From Calliphora vicina (Eukaryota; Arthropoda; Insecta; Diptera; Calliphoridae), in contig NC_088780.1 of NCBI RefSeq assembly GCF_958450345.1, positions 5,392,501 to 5,456,500 on the forward strand: a DNA stretch of 64,000 nucleotides, read 5' to 3'. Made by a program: the position numbers and the translations under genes. The notes under the pieces are model-generated. The model made no database searches. It was not told the DNA's origin and saw only the letters and a program-made list of their open reading frames with translations. Position 1 is the first letter of the stretch. Each line of letters begins with the position of its first letter. This document shows, piece after piece, positions 11,938 to 23,587 of the stretch.

Positions 11938-12608
11938 TATACCTTTCACCTTCGTGAGAAGTGTATATATAAGTTTGTAATTTCCACAATATAATTTTCC
12001 GACAATATAAAGTAAATATATTCTGGATCCTTATAGATAGCGGAGTCGATTAAGCCATGTCCGTCTGTCTGTTGAAATCAATTTTCTGAAGACCCCAGAT
12101 ATCTTTGGGATCAAAATCTTCAAGAATTCTGTCAGACATGCTTTCGAGAAGTTTCCAATTTAAAATCCGCAAAATCGGCACACAAATGGCTGAGATATGA
12201 AAAAAAAATCAGGACAGCTTCGATTTTTTACCTATATCTGAATTACTAAATATAGACAATATGGATATCTAATGATAGATATTTCAAAGACCTTTCCAAC
12301 GACGTATATAATACCATAGTAAGTTGGACCTGCAATGGGTCAAAATCGGAAGAAATACTTTTTAATCCGAATTTTTTTTTCATCAAAAAAAAAGAATTAA
12401 AAAATTTAAAAAAACAAAAACTTAATATTAAAAATAAAAATAAAAATTTTAAATAATTCGAAAAAATTTTTTTAACAAAAATGAAAAAATCAACTTTGAA
12501 AAAAAAATTTTGTTTACCTAAAAATATTTAAAATTTGTATTTTGAAGTATAATTTGGTGAAGGGTATATAAGATTCGGTACAGCCGAATATAGCTCTCTT
12601 ACTTGTTT
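11938..12608 (-). mobile_element. GTCY-repeat element, family A, full-length copy
   Basis: Read on the + strand it begins tatacctttcaccttcgtga and runs through the GTCY tract (catgtccgtctgtctgttga). Then come tttgggatcaaaatcttcaa, gaattctgtcagacatgctt, an A/T-rich tract, and ggtgaagggtatataag with the hairpin attcggtacagccgaat and ctcttacttgttt. It is one of the best-preserved copies and can serve as a local reference for the family. Confidence 0.75.
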
Positions 12609-14620
12609 AGATTAGCTCTTGTTTTCGAGATATACCGGTATTTCGAAAATAGAGGAGGTTGCACAAAAAATATTCGCGTAATTTAAAAACAGTTTAGTTT
12701 ATTGAATAAAATAAAAAAAACTAAATTCCGAGCTTCGCTTAACATTTTTTTTTAACTTACACATTGTAATGTGCAAAGTTAATTTAAACAAGGAAAATTT
12801 GTTTAAAAAGTACTTGTACAGAATAAGTACGAAAATAAATAAAAATACATTTTATATGCTAGATATCCATTCAAATGTACATATTTTGTTAATTTTAGTG
12901 AATTTTTCCAAAATGGTACTTTAATTAAAAAAGTACTTCTTTCAAAAAAGTACTTATTTGAAGAAAAAACTGCCACACAATTTATTTAAGCTATAAATTT
13001 ACATAATTTAAATCAGAAAAAGTAAAAATTTACCAAAATTAACAAAACCTATTTTTTCTGTATAAAAATTCATTAAAATTAATAAATTACTCAATGAAGA
13101 AAATAACAATTTCCAAAAATTGGAAAACTTAATTAATTCCTGCCAAAATGTACTTATTTGAAAATAGAAAAAGTATATTTTATGCAACAAAACACATTCA
13201 AGAGGCTTAAAATTAATTTTAATTAACAATTACATAATTATATCATAAAAAGTACTTTTTCTTAAAAATGTACGTATACCAAAAATGTACCAAATTTAAC
13301 AAAATTGAGTTTAAAAGCTATAAATTCCTTTATAATACTAATGATTATACTCAGTTTATAAAAAGTACTTTTTCCAAAAAGTACTTAACTTGAAAAGTGT
13401 ACCTAAATTAAAAATTAATCATAAAATTTTATCTAAAAAAATACTTAATGTGGAAAACGTATTTGTTTTTCAAAAAAGTATAAATTGCCAGAAATACCTT
13501 ATAAAATTTAATAAAACTCATTTTAGAATATTTATTACATACAATAAAGTAAATATTTAATTCAAAATAAGTATATTTTAAACAAGTACATTATTTATAA
13601 AAGCATATGCTAAAGACTAAAGTTAATTTAAGTACAAAAAAAAAGCAAAATGTTCAAAATATATTCTTTCCAAAAAAGTAGTTAATTGCAAAAAAGTACC
13701 ACATTTAATAAAACACATTTTAGATACATTTGAATCAATAAAATCGGAAAAAGTACTTATTACAGAAGAAGTACCTTATTTATTAAAATTTATACTAAGT
13801 GCTAAAAATTCATTTAAATTTAAGATCAGAAAATTTTGATATGATACTTTCTGCAAAAATGTACTCAATTCGTACTCTTTATTCTTTTATAATTTATTTC
13901 GCGGAAAATTTTCTTTAAAATCAAAATAATTTTCATGTTATTGCGTTTTTAAAGGAAATGGTGTTTCCTGGTATCAAACATTAAATCTTACGATTCATTT
14001 AAAAAAGCGTTCGTTTGTATTTCATTTCGTTTTTCATTACAGACGTTAAATTCATAAGAAATTTTATTTTACAGATTTTTTTAACTGTTCCGCTTAAGTC
14101 TTAATGCTGCTGTTTTTAATTTTCCCCCTTTTTTGGCAAATTAATGCAACATTTAAAGCCGAAATACAAAAAATTCTTGGAAACGAAAAATCTCATTAAG
14201 GTTTTTTCCTGTATACCATTCTGCATTCAGGATGAGTGTTGGTATAAGAAATGTATGATTTTGTTTGGAAAATTCATTAAGAAATTTATAGGAATTTAAA
14301 TTCGTTCTGTTTAATAGGATGATGATATTTTTGTTTATTGTTTTTCCCAGTTATTTAAGCAATAATGTTCAAATTTACTGAGACAAATTTTATTACTTTT
14401 GATGTTTCATTCCCATTTATTGTTTTGGAAATTTGATATATTATTTTATTAAATGTTCCAAATAATGAAATCTAGTTGTTAATTGAGGAATTAGAAATCA
14501 AGCTTATTGATTCAAATAAATATTTTATGATACAGAAAATATTTTCCAAATTCCCTAAAAGTTCTTCCTAAATTTGCCAGTAATATTTGATAATAATTTC
14601 CTCCACTTTTTATACTCCAA
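12609..14620. repeat. Neuroligin intron DNA with GTACTTTT field, A-rich on + strand
   Basis: From about 12780 to 13900 the sequence is filled with aaaaagtacttattt-like words in the opposite strand sense to those at 1-5300. From 13900 to 14620 it is plain AT-rich DNA leading to the splice donor at 14625. No genes are visible. Confidence 0.6.
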
Positions 14621-14625
14621 CTTAC

Positions 14626-15059
14626 CGATGGCCCAAAGGAGGTCAAAAACGTAGGCGCTTGAATGTCCGCTCCATACAAATCGTCCAGCGGCACATCTCT
14701 TAAACAATCCACAATTTGCTCATGATGTTTATTTAAATCATCTGGTATGGAACAATTCACCTCTTTCGCCAGCTTAACGGCAAACGAAACTGGATCCTCC
14801 ACCAAAGCCCACGACGAATAAGCTGAACCCGACATTAAAATGGCTCTTTGAAAAAGACCCCTCACCATAGTGGGCGTGGACATTAGATAGTTAATACAAG
14901 CCGCTCCCGTACCATGGCCCGCCAAGGTAACAGCATTGGGATCACCGCCAAATTTCTGTATATTTTGTTGTATCCAATGCAAAGCCGCTATTTGATCCAT
15001 TAGACCGTAATTGGCAACGCGTGCATGCTGTTGAGGATTTGGATTGGCATTTAGGAAAC
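14626..15059 (-). CDS. Nlg: Neuroligin, fourth coding exon (dead nucleophile elbow)
   Basis: A 434-bp exon from a caacag acceptor to a gtaagt donor, ending in phase 0 after Pro-Ser. It encodes residues 337-481: FLNANPNPQQHARVANYGLM, DQIAALHWIQQNIQKFGGDP, NAVTLAGHGTGAACINYLM and onward to FLTSFGPS. At the nucleophile elbow the enzyme motif G-E-S-A-G reads G-H-G-T-G, so the serine position (residue 386) is Gly. This is the expected neuroligin state: fold kept, catalysis lost. The long open frame that continues past the donor (to 14512) and before the acceptor (to 15222) is intron readthrough, not protein. The following exons, which would finish the domain and supply the membrane segment and tail, are not in the window. 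Confidence 0.95.
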
Positions 15060-15369
15060 CTGTTGAGAATAAATAAATAAATAAAAAGCCAAAAGTAACA
15101 AAACAGCTACACTTTATTAAGCTCATAAATAATTGTGATACCGGCAGGTATTCTAACTTATGTGTGTGAGTAGCAGCGAGCAAAGGCACGCACATAAACA
15201 GTTTTTCTTGTTCGTTTTTCATTCTTTGTGTGCTTTAGCTCTTAAATATAATAATTTATTATTATTGTTTTTTTGTATGTTTGTATGTATGTAGCAGTAT
15301 AGGTAAATATTTGTTGCTTTAGTTTTTTTTGTTATTTTCTTTAAGCTTTTGTTTTGTTGTTGCACTTAC

Positions 15370-15519
15370 CTAGAATTCCTAAACGGTAATTAAGCGTTAC
15401 TACCACAACCTCGCCGTAGCTGGCTAATACACTGCCATCATAGGGATTACCGCTGCTCCATTCAAACGATTCACCGTGTATAAACACAATTACGGGTAAT
15501 TTTTTCTCACTAGCTCCGG
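15370..15519 (-). CDS. Nlg: Neuroligin, third coding exon
   Basis: A 150-bp exon with a tattttcag acceptor and a gtaagt donor. It is in phase 1 on both sides, so it joins exon 2 (Ala split G|CC) and exon 4 (Gly split G|GT) without a break. It encodes residues 287-337: GASEKKLPVIVFIHGESFEW, then SSGNPYDGSVLASYGEVVVV and TLNYRLGILG. These are the central strands of the alpha/beta-hydrolase fold, including the HGESF oxyanion-loop position and the NYRLGILGF motif. The wording is close to textbook insect neuroligin. Intron 3 to exon 4 is only 310 bp. Confidence 0.95.
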
Positions 15520-16188
15520 CTGAAAATAGCAACAAAAGAAGAAAAATGAACAACAAATAAGTTGGTATTTAAATAATAGTATGGCTATAACTAATAGTAC
15601 AAGGAAAATAAATTAAAAGCGATTTTAAGTACACCTTTTGTAGTTTAGATGTGTAAATGAATTTAGTGTTGGAAAAATCGTAGCAGTATTAATGGTTTCA
15701 TGGATTATATTAAATTTTTTCAAAAAGTACTTTTTGTGAAAAAGTAACTTAAAAAACCCTAAACTAAAAATTTCTAAATACATGTAGAAAAAGTACTTTT
15801 TGAAAATATTACTTTATTGGAAATAATACTTATTACAAAAAGGACTTTAAAAAATACATCATACTTTCATATTCCAGGAAAAGTGTAGAAAGGCTTGAAG
15901 GAAGGAATACTTTTGCAAAAAAGGACTTTTTCCAAAAAGGTAAAAAATTGTGAAAATGTTGTATTTTTTTGATAAATACTTAATCGAAAATGTTCTTATT
16001 AAAAACCTACTATAGATAGTAAAAAATCGTTTGGTAAAAGCCCTATTTTTAAAGAAATTCCTATGAAATATAGGAATACTACTTCGTTTATTTAAAGGCC
16101 AACGTTTGAAAAAGTACTAAGTTTAAAGGTACCATATTTTGAACAAATTTTAAAAATGGAATGAAATAACAGTTTTTGTTTAAAACAA
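15520..16188. other. Start of the 20.5-kb neuroligin intron
   Basis: The first bases hold the splice acceptor of exon 3. The remainder is AT-rich with many aaaaagtactttttg words. No gene or named transposon is visible. Confidence 0.55.
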
Positions 16189-16866
16189 GTAAGAAAGTAT
16201 GGTCGGTCAAGCCCGACCATATAATACCCTACACTAAGTAAAAGAGCAAAAACAGTTTTCTTTTAAAATTTCAATAATTTATATTTTTGAGTGATTTTCG
16301 GAAGTGGGCCTTATATGGGGGCTATGACCAATTATGGACCGATCACCATGAAATTATGTAGTGTGATTTATGTCTATATGAAAGTTTACTATGTTGAATT
16401 TTGTGAGTAGACCAACATTTTTAAGCGATTTATGCACGTTAAAGTGATTTTCGGAAGCGAGTCTATATGGGAGCTATGACTAATTATGGACCGATCGTAA
16501 CAAAATTTGGTGACATGAATTTTGTATATATAAAACTTATTTGGATTGCAATTTGTGGAGATACATTTATAAATTAAACATTTAGTCCAATTTCGGAGGA
16601 CATTTGTATGGGGGCTAGGTGAAAAAATAGTATGTACCAAATTTGACCTAAATATCTTCAAAATTGCGACGTGTACTCTGCGCACAAGGTTTACATGGAT
16701 AGCCAGCCAGTCAACCAGACGGACGGACATCGTTTAATAGACTCAGAAAGTGATTCTAAGTCGATCGGTATACGTTAAGGTGGGTGTTAGACTAATATTT
16801 TTGGGCGTTACAAACATCTGCACAAACGCATAATACCCTCCCCACTATAATGGTGTAGGGTATAAA
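16189..16866 (+). mobile_element. GTCY-repeat element, family B
   Basis: It begins aacaagtaagaaagtatggt with the hairpin ggtcggtcaagcccgacc and tataataccctacacta. It continues with gattttcggaagtgggcctt, atatgggggctatgacca, the tract ccagacggacggacatcg and aagtgattctaagtcgatcg, and ends taataccctccccactataa then tgtagggtataaaa. Family B shares the layout of family A (aacaagtaaga, hairpin, taccct ... agggtata) but little of the interior. Confidence 0.75.
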
Positions 16867-17036
16867 AAGTAGCTACTTCTAAAATTTACTTACATATTTC
16901 AAAAAGAGCTAATGTACAAAAGGTACTTATTTAAAAAAAAGTACAAATTAAGGAAATTTACTTATTTTAAAAAGTACTTACTTCCAAATACTACTTACGA
17001 GTATTTAAAAAGTTTTTTCAGAACAATATTTATTCT

Positions 17037-17605
17037 AACAAGTAAGAGAAAGAGCTATATTCGGCTGTGCTGAATCTTATATGCCCTTCACCAAATTATA
17101 CTTTTAAATAAAAGTTTTAAATATTTTTAGTAAACAAAATTTATTTTTTTTCTCCGAAATTGTTATTTAATTTATATTAAAAAAGTTTTTTCCAATTTTT
17201 TTTAAGTTTATTAAAAAAATAAAATTTATTACAAAAAACTTTTTTTGGTGAAAAAAAAAAATTGGGTTAAAAAATATTTTTCCCGATTTTGACCCATTGT
17301 AGGTTCAACTTACTATAGCCTTATATATATCGTTGCAATGGACTTTGAAATATCTATCATTAGATATCCATATTGTCTATATTAATTACTTAGTAATCCA
17401 GATATGTATATATCAAAAATAGGCCTAAAACCGAGGTTATCCCGAAGAATTCCCGATATATTGATGTATGAGTCATGTATGTAAGTTACGGAAAGTTGAT
17501 TTCAACATACAGACGGACAATGCTATATCGATTTCGCTATCTATAACGATGTATAAATTACAAACGGAATGACAAACTTGCCACTCATGGTGAAGGATAT
17601 AAAAA
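17037..17605 (+). mobile_element. GTCY-repeat element, family A
   Basis: It starts aacaagtaagagaaagagct with the hairpin ttcggctgtgctgaa, then ttatatgcccttcaccaaat, the A/T tract, cccattgtaggttcaactta, tatctatcattagatatcc, and gaaagttgatttcaacatac with agacggacaa. It ends catggtgaaggatataaaaa. It has an internal deletion near the GTCY tract compared with the copy at 11938. Confidence 0.7.
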
Positions 17606-18880
17606 GGTACTTATTTGAAAAAGTAATTTTTTTAAAGTACTTTCTTATTTCCAGAAAGTTCTTATTTCAAAGAAGAATTTACGAGAAAGTACCTAATTAT
17701 AAATTATAGCCCTAAATAAATAAAAAATATGGTAACATTATAATTTCGAAAAAGTACTGATTCAGAAATAGTACTTATTTAAAAAAAAGTACTATGAGAA
17801 ACAAACTTATTTCAAAAAGTAATTTTTATAAAAACGCATTTGTACATGAAATCACATTGCAAATTAATTATAATTTCGAAAAGGTACTAATTTCAAAAAG
17901 TACAACATATAAAAAAGTTTTTCGTACCAATAAATAATAAATACGAAGCTTTTGCTGAAATCACATGAACAAGTCGTTGGTTAAATATGTATGTCTCGTT
18001 AAATATATCAATATGATAACTCTCAACAGAAATTCTTATTAATTTAATTTTTGCAGATTATTGAATTTTCCTAGAAGCACTTTTTGTAGCGTTCTGGTTC
18101 TCATGTTTTTGCTAATATATTGAAAACAAAAGAGCAATGCCTAATGCTACTAAAATGCTATCGAAAATTGAAAACAAAATTTTTTTTTTGATTTCTTTAT
18201 CTTTTCACTTCAAAGGTTTACAAATGTCGCGTTCTGGACCGTGGCATGGTCCCTATACAAAATTCATTATTTACTTGCCTTAAATACATGAAAAATACTT
18301 GTTTAAATGTAGTGATACTTTAATTGCGAAAAAGTACTAATTCACAAATAGTACTTATTTAAAAAAGTAATTTTGAAACTACAGAAATTCCAGATTTTAC
18401 TTTAAATTTAATGAAACATGAAGATTCATTGTAAAAATTAATTGGAATTTTTAATATCGAAAAAGTACTTTTTTTTAAAAGTAATGAAAATTTGCCGATT
18501 TCAAAAAAGTACATTACTTAAAATATATTTATAAAATTTACTAATTTCTAAAAATATAGTTACATATTTTGATAAAATAACTACATTTTGTTCAAAATAT
18601 TATTTTATTTTAAAATTTTTTTAATTTAAAAAATACCTACTGAATCCTAAAGATAGAAAGTACCTTTTTCAAAAAGTACCTTAAAAGAGCTTTAATATCA
18701 TAAACATATTTAAAAGATTTGCTAATTTCCAAAAATGTATTTATTTTGAAAAAAGTAAATTTTTCAAAAAAGTTCTTATTTGAAAATTAGTTTACTTTAA
18801 AAAGTACTTACTTGATATTTATTAAGGCAAATGTCGGTTTAACGAAAATCTTATATAAATTCCTTCCTATGCTATTAATT
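17606..18880. repeat. GTACTTTT motif field in intron 2, A-rich on + strand
   Basis: Repeated words such as aaaaaagtactatgaga, tcgaaaaagtactgattca and caaaaagtaccttaaaa occur throughout. No gene is visible. Confidence 0.6.
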
Positions 18881-18881
18881 A

Positions 18882-19318
18882 GGCATGGTTACTGTAACCA
18901 TTTAAATAGTGTTACAAGTTTTTTAACTATATTATAGTCACAGTAACCATTTACATGATTGTGGTAACCATAATATGGTTAATTTACGATTCACATGATT
19001 GTATCAACCATATGGTTACAGTAAACAAATATATGTTTGTGGCAACCATATGTATGATGAATAATTTTATCATAATATGTTGTTCTCAGATTATGATAAG
19101 CCTTAAGCCGAGAGCAACATAATATGATAAGTCCTTCATCATATGAATGGTTGTCACAAACATATATTTGTTTACTGTAACCATATATATGGTTGATACA
19201 ATCATGTGAATCGCAAATTAACCATATTATTGTTACCACAATCATGTAAATGGTTACTGTTACTATAATATAGTTAAAAAACTTGTAACACTATTTAAAT
19301 GGTTACAGTAACCATGCC
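18882..19318. mobile_element. MITE family M, full 437-bp palindrome
   Basis: The left arm ggcatggttactgtaaccat ... cacatgattgtatcaaccat is mirrored by the right arm ggttgatacaatcatgtgaa ... acagtaaccatgcc, around a centre near 19090-19110. Both arms contain the gaatcg/cgattc and taaccatattat words. A tail tatattttttctctgcgtgta follows only on the right. Partial copies lie at 5475, 24960 and 51850. Non-coding. Confidence 0.85.
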
Positions 19319-19343
19319 CAACTATATTTTTTCTCTGCGTGTA

Positions 19344-21580
19344 TAAGAGACTTTGAGGATTATAACAAATTTATTTATTTCAAAAGGTACTAATTTCAAG
19401 AATGGATATTTGAAATACTTTAAAAAAGACCAAAATACTTGTGCAAAATGAAGTAGAATTTAAATTCTGAAAAATTATTAACTCATAAGTAGTAATTATT
19501 TAAAGAAAGTACGTTTTTTTAAATGTACCTTAAAATAGTCTTAAATACATAAAAAAGCTTGTACTATTCAAAAAAATATTTAGTTCAAATATTTATTTAA
19601 TTTAGAAAAGTTCTTAAATCAAAAAAAAAAAAAATTATTTAAAAAAAAGTACTTAATTCAAAAAAAATATTTATTTCAAAAAGTACCTACTTTTAAGCTG
19701 ATAAAAGTAAAGTAAATTCATTGTAAAAATTAATTAAAATTTTTTTTCGAAAAAGTACTAAATACCAAAAAGTACTTTTTTTAAAAAAGTATCCTAAACA
19801 GATTGCGTAACTGAAACAAATAATAAATATTTCGTAAAAGTGCTTAATATTTTGAATAGTTCAAAAAAGTACCTTATGTAAACGAAGCTAAAACTTCATT
19901 GAGAAAAGGATATACAAAAATTCAATTATTAAATCGAATCGTCAAAAAACTTGGTACCTGTATTATTTCTTAAAAAGACTTAGTTCCTTTTCAAACATCT
20001 CTTTAAAAAGTTTTTAAGTTTGGAGAAGGAGGAATTTGAAAAATTTCCATAGTTTCAAAGTTGTTCTTTAACTAGTTGGTTTATGTAGCAAAATATCTTA
20101 AAACTAAGTATCAATTTAAATGCCCCTCTATAAACAAGAAGTTCCTAAGAAAAGAACCTTCTTTCAAAAGGTGTGTATAAAAAATTAGAAAATAAAAATT
20201 CATGACTGTGTGCCAGTAAACGCGCTTTTAAGCTCCATTAAATGTTTCCGGCAGACTACAACAGCCACTAACTCACATAGCATACTGAACTCACCCAGTC
20301 TTAAGCAAAAAAGAAGAAAAAAAAACAGCTAAAATAAAGTGAAATAAATGACTATTTCTATGCTCCCTGTATAAGAAAATATTCGCCATGAATTGAGCTG
20401 GTGGAAAAGAAAACAAACAAAAAATAACTAAAATAAAAGCTGGGATAATATTAAGGAATTTTTTCGTCATTGTTGTTTTGTTTCTTATTTTTTGATAATC
20501 TATTGTTGTTTTTATTTTTTTTTTGATCCAACAAGAAACAAAAAATAGCTAGGAAATATTATCTTTAGCAGGAGTTCTTAAGATAAGCAGCTTTGTTGTG
20601 CTATAACGTTTTTTCTTGAGCTACACAGTATGTTAGAGAATTTACGTATGAGGGCGTTTAGTTTTTATAATAATGTTTATTTTATTTGTTCCTGTTGTTC
20701 ATTCTTGTCTTCTTTCTATTCATTTCTGTTGCTCGGTTTTTGTTTACATTTTTTATTTTATATAGTTATTGTTGTTATGCCTGCATTTCGGATACCTACT
20801 AACATTCATTTGTGTTGCTACGTGACGTATGATTAATTTTAATTAATTACATTCAAATGTTTATCAAACCAACACCAGCCACGGCAACAGCCAGATACAG
20901 ACTTATTCACACCCATAAACAAAGAATGCTAGACACGGGAGAGTAACAGGATGCGAATGGAGGATGGAGCAGAAAGTATGAACCATAAACTGTTATTGAA
21001 ATAAATGATGGACATAAAAAAATTGTAGGGAATGAAATGAAATAAAATAAAATTAACTGCATTTTTATTCTTGTTAAATGATAAAATAAAATCTATTAAA
21101 ATAAATAAGGTGAACAAAAATGTACGCTTACGAAGGAGAGAGAGATTCTAGGCAAAAGCAGGGGGAAGCAATATTTTATGGGGTTTATAATTTAAATTAC
21201 TTATTTTTAAAAATATATAGAATAAATTATTTTTAAAAGGTACTTATTCCACAAAAGGTACCTGATTTCAACTAATTAATATATTTTGATGAATAAAAGT
21301 ACCAAGCTACGAAAAATAACTTTTCAATAAAGTATTTTTTCCGAATAAATAAAAGAAAATTAAATTATAATACCACACAAAAATGTACTTAATTTTAAAA
21401 AAGTTCATTTTGAATAAAGCACTTTTTCAAAAAAGTACCTTATAAAAAAAATGTAATTCTTACATAAAAGTACTTTTTTAAAAGAAATACCTAAGTCATC
21501 TGATTTTTTATGCATACACACGTAAATTTTAATAAAAAAAAGTACTATCCAAGAAAAGTACTTAGCTTAACCATGAAGAT
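19344..21580. other. Intron 2 DNA without genes
   Basis: From 19380 to 19900 the GTACTTTT field continues. From 19900 to 21200 the DNA is plain and contains T-rich tracts near 20460-20530. From 21230 to 21570 a short stretch of aaaagtacttaatttt words returns. I see no coding exon or RNA gene. Confidence 0.55.
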
Positions 21581-21583
21581 TTA

Positions 21584-22183
21584 GGCCCGTTTTCTCAATG
21601 TATCGATAAACTGCCTGTTACTAAATGTCGACATAAATTTATTAGGCCGATAAACTGTCCGTTAACAATTTTGGTTTTCTCAATATACCGACAAAAAACA
21701 TTATTTTCAGATGGCAATACCTCTCAAAATAGATGTGAAAGTTGGGAAACCTGCCTTCAAGTGACAACATGTTTACATAAATCAGCTGTTTAATGTGGCC
21801 ATCGACAGCCGGAATCGTTTGAAAAATTAATTATCCTGCATGTCTGCCAGGTAGTTAGGCCTGTCATGATAAACTCTCTCAGCATTCACTTGGAACTCAT
21901 GTTGTTGGAGTTCATCCTCCATCAAATTAATATTAATTCCTCTACTAAACTTTTTTTTTTATAAAATCTATTTAATTTCGTTTGCAAAAACACAAACACA
22001 TAAAAACTATGAGCAGCAGTAAGCTGATTGAATTTATCTGCACGATAAATAAATAATTGGCAGATGAGGTCGGGTTAGCTTTGCGACAGAATAGAAACAA
22101 GTGAGACTTTGAGAAAACCAAATTTCTTTAATCTGCAGTTTTTCGTTGGGGAAAAAGATAATCACCTAATGAGAAAACGGCTC
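21584..22183. mobile_element. PIF/Harbinger remnant with TTA target duplication
   Basis: The ends are GGCCCGTTTTCTCA and the complement of GAGCCGTTTTCTCA, both flanked by TTA (21581-21583 and 22184-22186). A 3-base TTA/TWA duplication is the Harbinger hallmark. The 600 bp is too short for an autonomous element, which would carry a nuclease gene and a MADF/Myb gene. A short frame on the minus strand keeps what may be the transposase tail. Confidence 0.8.
21829..21927 (-). pseudogene. Possible C-terminus of a Harbinger transposase
   Basis: A minus-strand frame reads MEDELQQHEFQVNAERVYHD then RPNYLADMQDN and a stop. The acidic 'EDE' start and the 'RxxYLA' tail resemble the end of HARBI1-type nucleases. 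The catalytic region is absent. Identification rests mostly on its location inside a Harbinger-like element. Confidence 0.4.
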
Positions 22184-22239
22184 TTAAAGGATTAATGTAT
22201 ATGAGTCAAAAAAAATTAGAAATAAATTTAGAAATACCT

Positions 22240-22690
22240 TTTTTAAAGCTGCCTAAAAGTATGCTTTAGTTTATAATAATTTAATAGTTTATGGCCTAAA
22301 ACACTTAATTCATTTAGTTTTTTCTTATATTGACCTGCTTAAACGGTATTAAGAATCATTCCTACGAAGTTCATTTGTTCTAGAAAGTAGTTTATTGAGA
22401 TCTTAGGTACATTTCTGTAATTGATTGTTTCCTTGAATTTTGAACAGTTTGCTACCTATGGACCTGAACAGGGGAAAAAGGTAAAAAATCGAATCTTTTC
22501 AAGTTTTTTGCGATTTTGATTTTGAAGATGAAGTATTTTTTTGAAGTATACTTTGCCTCAGGGAGTAAATAAAAATTCCGAACTGTTTAAAAGATATGAG
22601 CTTGAGAAAATTATCACATTTTGCAAAAACGACACCGTGGCCCCATAAAAAAAGTGCATGACTTTTGGCAAAACTGGGAGACAAGGGTCT
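22240..22690 (-). mobile_element. Tc1/mariner fragment related to the 60.7-61.4 kb element
   Basis: The run tttgcctcagggagtaaata, gatatgagcttgagaaaat, ttgcaaaaacgacaccgtgg and ccataaaaaaagtgcatga matches 60739-60890 closely in the same orientation. The flank aaagctgcctaaaagtatgc also matches (inverted) the DNA near 59950. It is the 3' part of one transposon family, without the transposase front. Confidence 0.65.
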
Positions 22691-22716
22691 TTTTGTATTG
22701 CACTGTGTAACTTACT

Positions 22717-22850
22717 GCCTGTTCCACGATGTCGAAAGAAAAATGTGTCGAAAAAATTTGTATGAAAAAGATTCAGTTTTTAAAATTCTTTTGAATAGTT
22801 TTCATACAAATTTGTTCGAATCATTTTTCTTTCGACATCGTGAAACAGGC
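22717..22850. repeat. 134-bp hairpin
   Basis: The left arm gcctgttccacgatgtcgaa with agaaaaatg is repeated inverted as catttttctttcgacatcgt with gaaacaggc. The inner arms (tttgtatgaaaaagattc against gttttcatacaaatttg) also pair. It looks like a small MITE. No target duplication could be fixed. Confidence 0.75.
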
Positions 22851-23587
22851 CTTTAGTAATTTAGATATAGATATTTTTGTAATCATCAATGTTGATAGCA
22901 CGCTGTTATTAACATTGTTTCTAAGTATGAACAGTTTAACTGTTAAAGCTGCTAAAAGCTCTAGGTGTTTATTGTGGAAATAAAACATTCTAGTTCTGTG
23001 CTTTAGACAATTCATGAAACTACTAGAAGCTAGTACTGTGTACATATATAAATAGTAACATCGACTTGCAGAGCAGTAAGTGTATTGTTGGCGCTGTTAT
23101 AGTTAACATCAATCGTATTAAAGTGTGTAATATAACTTTATGTATCAGGAAACAACGGCTTAAATTTGAATAAATAAAGAGTTGTTACAATTTTTCAAAT
23201 ACTTATTGCTTTGGTTTACAACTGAAAGAATCCGGTTTATTTAAAGGAAATGAACCATCGATTTTAAGAGGTAAAAATGTAACTCTGTATATGTACATGC
23301 TTTCCAACACACTATGAATATAAGGAGCACCTTTTTAATTTTGCTAAATCTTTGGTCCATAAGAGGAAAAAGCGTTTTTTTTATGTCATAATACTTCATT
23401 GTATTTCACTTTTAAAATCTATGGGTTAAAATTTTAAATGATCTGAAAATACTCCAGTTCATCAATAGGTAAACTGAAAACGGAGCTAACTGTTCTTCAA
23501 AGTCTCAATTTAATTAAAAATGTTTTTAATGTAAAAATTATTTTTATCGGCTTATGATTACACCGTCCGACAAATAGAGATAAAATC
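22851..23587. other. Intron 2 DNA, nothing recognised
   Basis: AT-rich, no repeat that I can name, no coding exon. Confidence 0.5.

Noticed and set aside
14512..14625. Continuation of the exon 4 frame to 14512
   Set aside because: It follows a gtaagt donor and loses neuroligin similarity.
15060..15222. Upstream extension of the exon 4 frame
   Set aside because: It is the 310-bp intron; the acceptor at 15061-15060 ends it.
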